Below, piece by piece: positions 63,502 through 64,000 of a stretch of 64,000 nt of DNA. This stretch comes from an uncultured Muribaculaceae bacterium (GTDB lineage Bacteria; Bacteroidota; Bacteroidia; Bacteroidales; Muribaculaceae), in contig CAJTRC010000003.1 in NCBI GenBank assembly GCA_910578365.1, forward strand, positions 1 to 64,000. Reading direction: 5' to 3'. Position 1 is the stretch's first letter. Every line of letters begins with the position of its first letter. Made by a program: the position numbers and the translations under genes. Under the pieces are notes generated by a model. That model was given only the letters and a program-made list of their open reading frames with translations, was not told the DNA's origin and ran no database searches.

Positions 63502-63651
63502 TTATTTCAAGGCGTCTTTAACAGCGTCGTTGGGCACCATTTCTTCTTTGAATACGTAGGCGCCGGTTTTGGGAGATTTCACCATCTTGATGACCTTGCT
63601 GTAGGTACGGCCTTCACCTTTCTGAAGCGATGCTACGGTTTTCTTTGCCAT
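63502..63651 (-). CDS. DUF4295 protein
   Basis: A 49-residue basic protein starting MAKKTVASLQKGEGRTYSKV and ending DAVKDALK. DUF4295 is a Bacteroidota family found beside rpmB and rpmG and is probably linked to the ribosome; its exact role is unknown to me. It is 9 bp after rpmG. Confidence 0.88.
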   Translation of the reverse strand: MAKKTVASLQKGEGRTYSKVIKMVKSPKTGAYVFKEEMVPNDAVKDALK

Positions 63652-63660
63652 ATGCCGGGA

Positions 63661-63849
63661 TTATTTAATTTCTTTGTGAACAGTTACACGCTTAAGGATG
63701 GGATTGTATTTCTTAAGCTCAAGTCTCTCGGTTGTATTTTTGCGGTTTTTGGTGGTGATGTAGCGCGAAGTGCCGGGCATACCACTGGCTTTATGTTCGG
63801 TGCATTCGAGGATGACCTGCACGCGATTACCTTTTGCTTTCTTTGCCAT
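63661..63849 (-). CDS. rpmG: 50S ribosomal protein L33
   Basis: A 62-residue ribosomal protein ([20 protein letters not shown] ... [21 protein letters not shown]). It has the pattern of L33 but only one Cys, so it is the zinc-free type. It is 4 bp after rpmB. Confidence 0.95.
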   Translation of the reverse strand: MAKKAKGNRVQVILECTEHKASGMPGTSRYITTKNRKNTTERLELKKYNPILKRVTVHKEIK

Positions 63850-63853
63850 CTTC

Positions 63854-64000
63854 TTAGAATCCTATGAATTTAATGTCGTTGTCAGTTAAGAAACCCTTTT
63901 CGGCAGCCTGACGCATTGCTGCATCCAGACCAAGTTTGTTGATAGTGCGGAGGCCGGCAGCGGAGATAGTGAGGCTGATCCATACACCCTGCTCTACCCA
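63854..64000 (-). CDS. rpmB: 50S ribosomal protein L28, 3' part
   Basis: Partial at the right edge. The 48 visible residues ([20 protein letters not shown] ... [11 protein letters not shown]) match the C-terminus of L28. First in order of transcription of rpmB-rpmG-DUF4295. Confidence 0.92.
   Translation of the reverse strand, partial: WVEQGVWISLTISAAGLRTINKLGLDAAMRQAAEKGFLTDNDIKFIGF

Noticed and set aside
1-64000. CRISPR arrays, rRNA and tRNA genes
   Set aside because: No regularly spaced repeats and no convincing tRNA or rRNA sequence were seen in the intergenic regions.

Overview
The window looks like a chromosome segment of a gut Bacteroidota bacterium of the order Bacteroidales. The family Muribaculaceae is my best guess, but this is inference from gene content and not a database match. 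Supporting signs are: promoters of the form TTTG-N19-20-TAnnTTTG in front of many genes; GldH, RicT, Lnb-type (DUF4105), DUF4421 and DUF4295 proteins; an exbB-exbD-exbD-tonB operon; a TonB-dependent receptor; and a tricorn-type S41 protease. The core genome has G+C-rich codon choice. One central block (about 18.55-30.02 kb) is visibly richer in A+T.

Layout. 0.3-4.4 kb: a coiled-coil protein, zapA, RNase Y (rny), ricT and gldH. 4.5-10.9 kb: an M24 peptidase, CCA tRNA nucleotidyltransferase, queD-queE (queuosine/7-deazaguanine), a putative lipoprotein N-acyltransferase (Lnb type) and a PafA-like protein that has lost its metal ligands. 11.0-18.6 kb: secA, radA, a DUF4421 outer-membrane protein on the other strand, and guaA.

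18550-30024: an integrated element of about 11.5 kb inserted in the last codons of guaA. It is bounded by a 13-bp direct repeat that rebuilds the guaA C-terminus (Ile-Glu-Trp-Glu-stop) at both ends. It carries a tyrosine integrase and a serine recombinase with abutting stop and start, a divergent XRE repressor, an HTH/methyltransferase-like protein, and a strongly structured leader RNA with an internal terminator. That leader precedes a four-gene cargo operon: a lipoprotein and three membrane-associated proteins that each begin with the same C-x2-C-x10-C-x2-C zinc ribbon. After the operon come a NADAR-domain protein behind its own structured leader, two unknown proteins, and a Rep-like protein preceded by iteron-like repeats. 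The original guaA terminator now lies beyond the right end of the element, and a new terminator lies just inside the left end.

30.1-38.3 kb: an M13 metallopeptidase, a DUF2461 protein, a CYTH protein, a His-rich secreted protein with a TonB-dependent receptor, and (minus strand) a four-gene run of tricorn-like S41 protease, membrane protein, miaA and a secreted protein. 42.9-52.4 kb: two FdtA/QdtA-type cupins with a MINPP-type histidine phosphatase, a cupin, mltG, a TPR protein, panC-panD, ffh, folD and a CapA-like protein. 52.5-56.1 kb: the TonB energising system behind a structured leader. 56.3-64.0 kb: nadE, an outer-membrane barrel protein, holA, an HsdR-N-like protein, a PBP1A-type bifunctional penicillin-binding protein, then DUF4295, rpmG and the 3' part of rpmB at the right edge.

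The most interesting material is in the guaA element: the attenuator-like RNA with a duplicated arm, the zinc-ribbon membrane operon it precedes, and the NADAR gene. Outside it, the PafA-like pseudoenzyme stands out. All functional statements rest on motif recognition by eye. No searches, folding runs or alignments were done.
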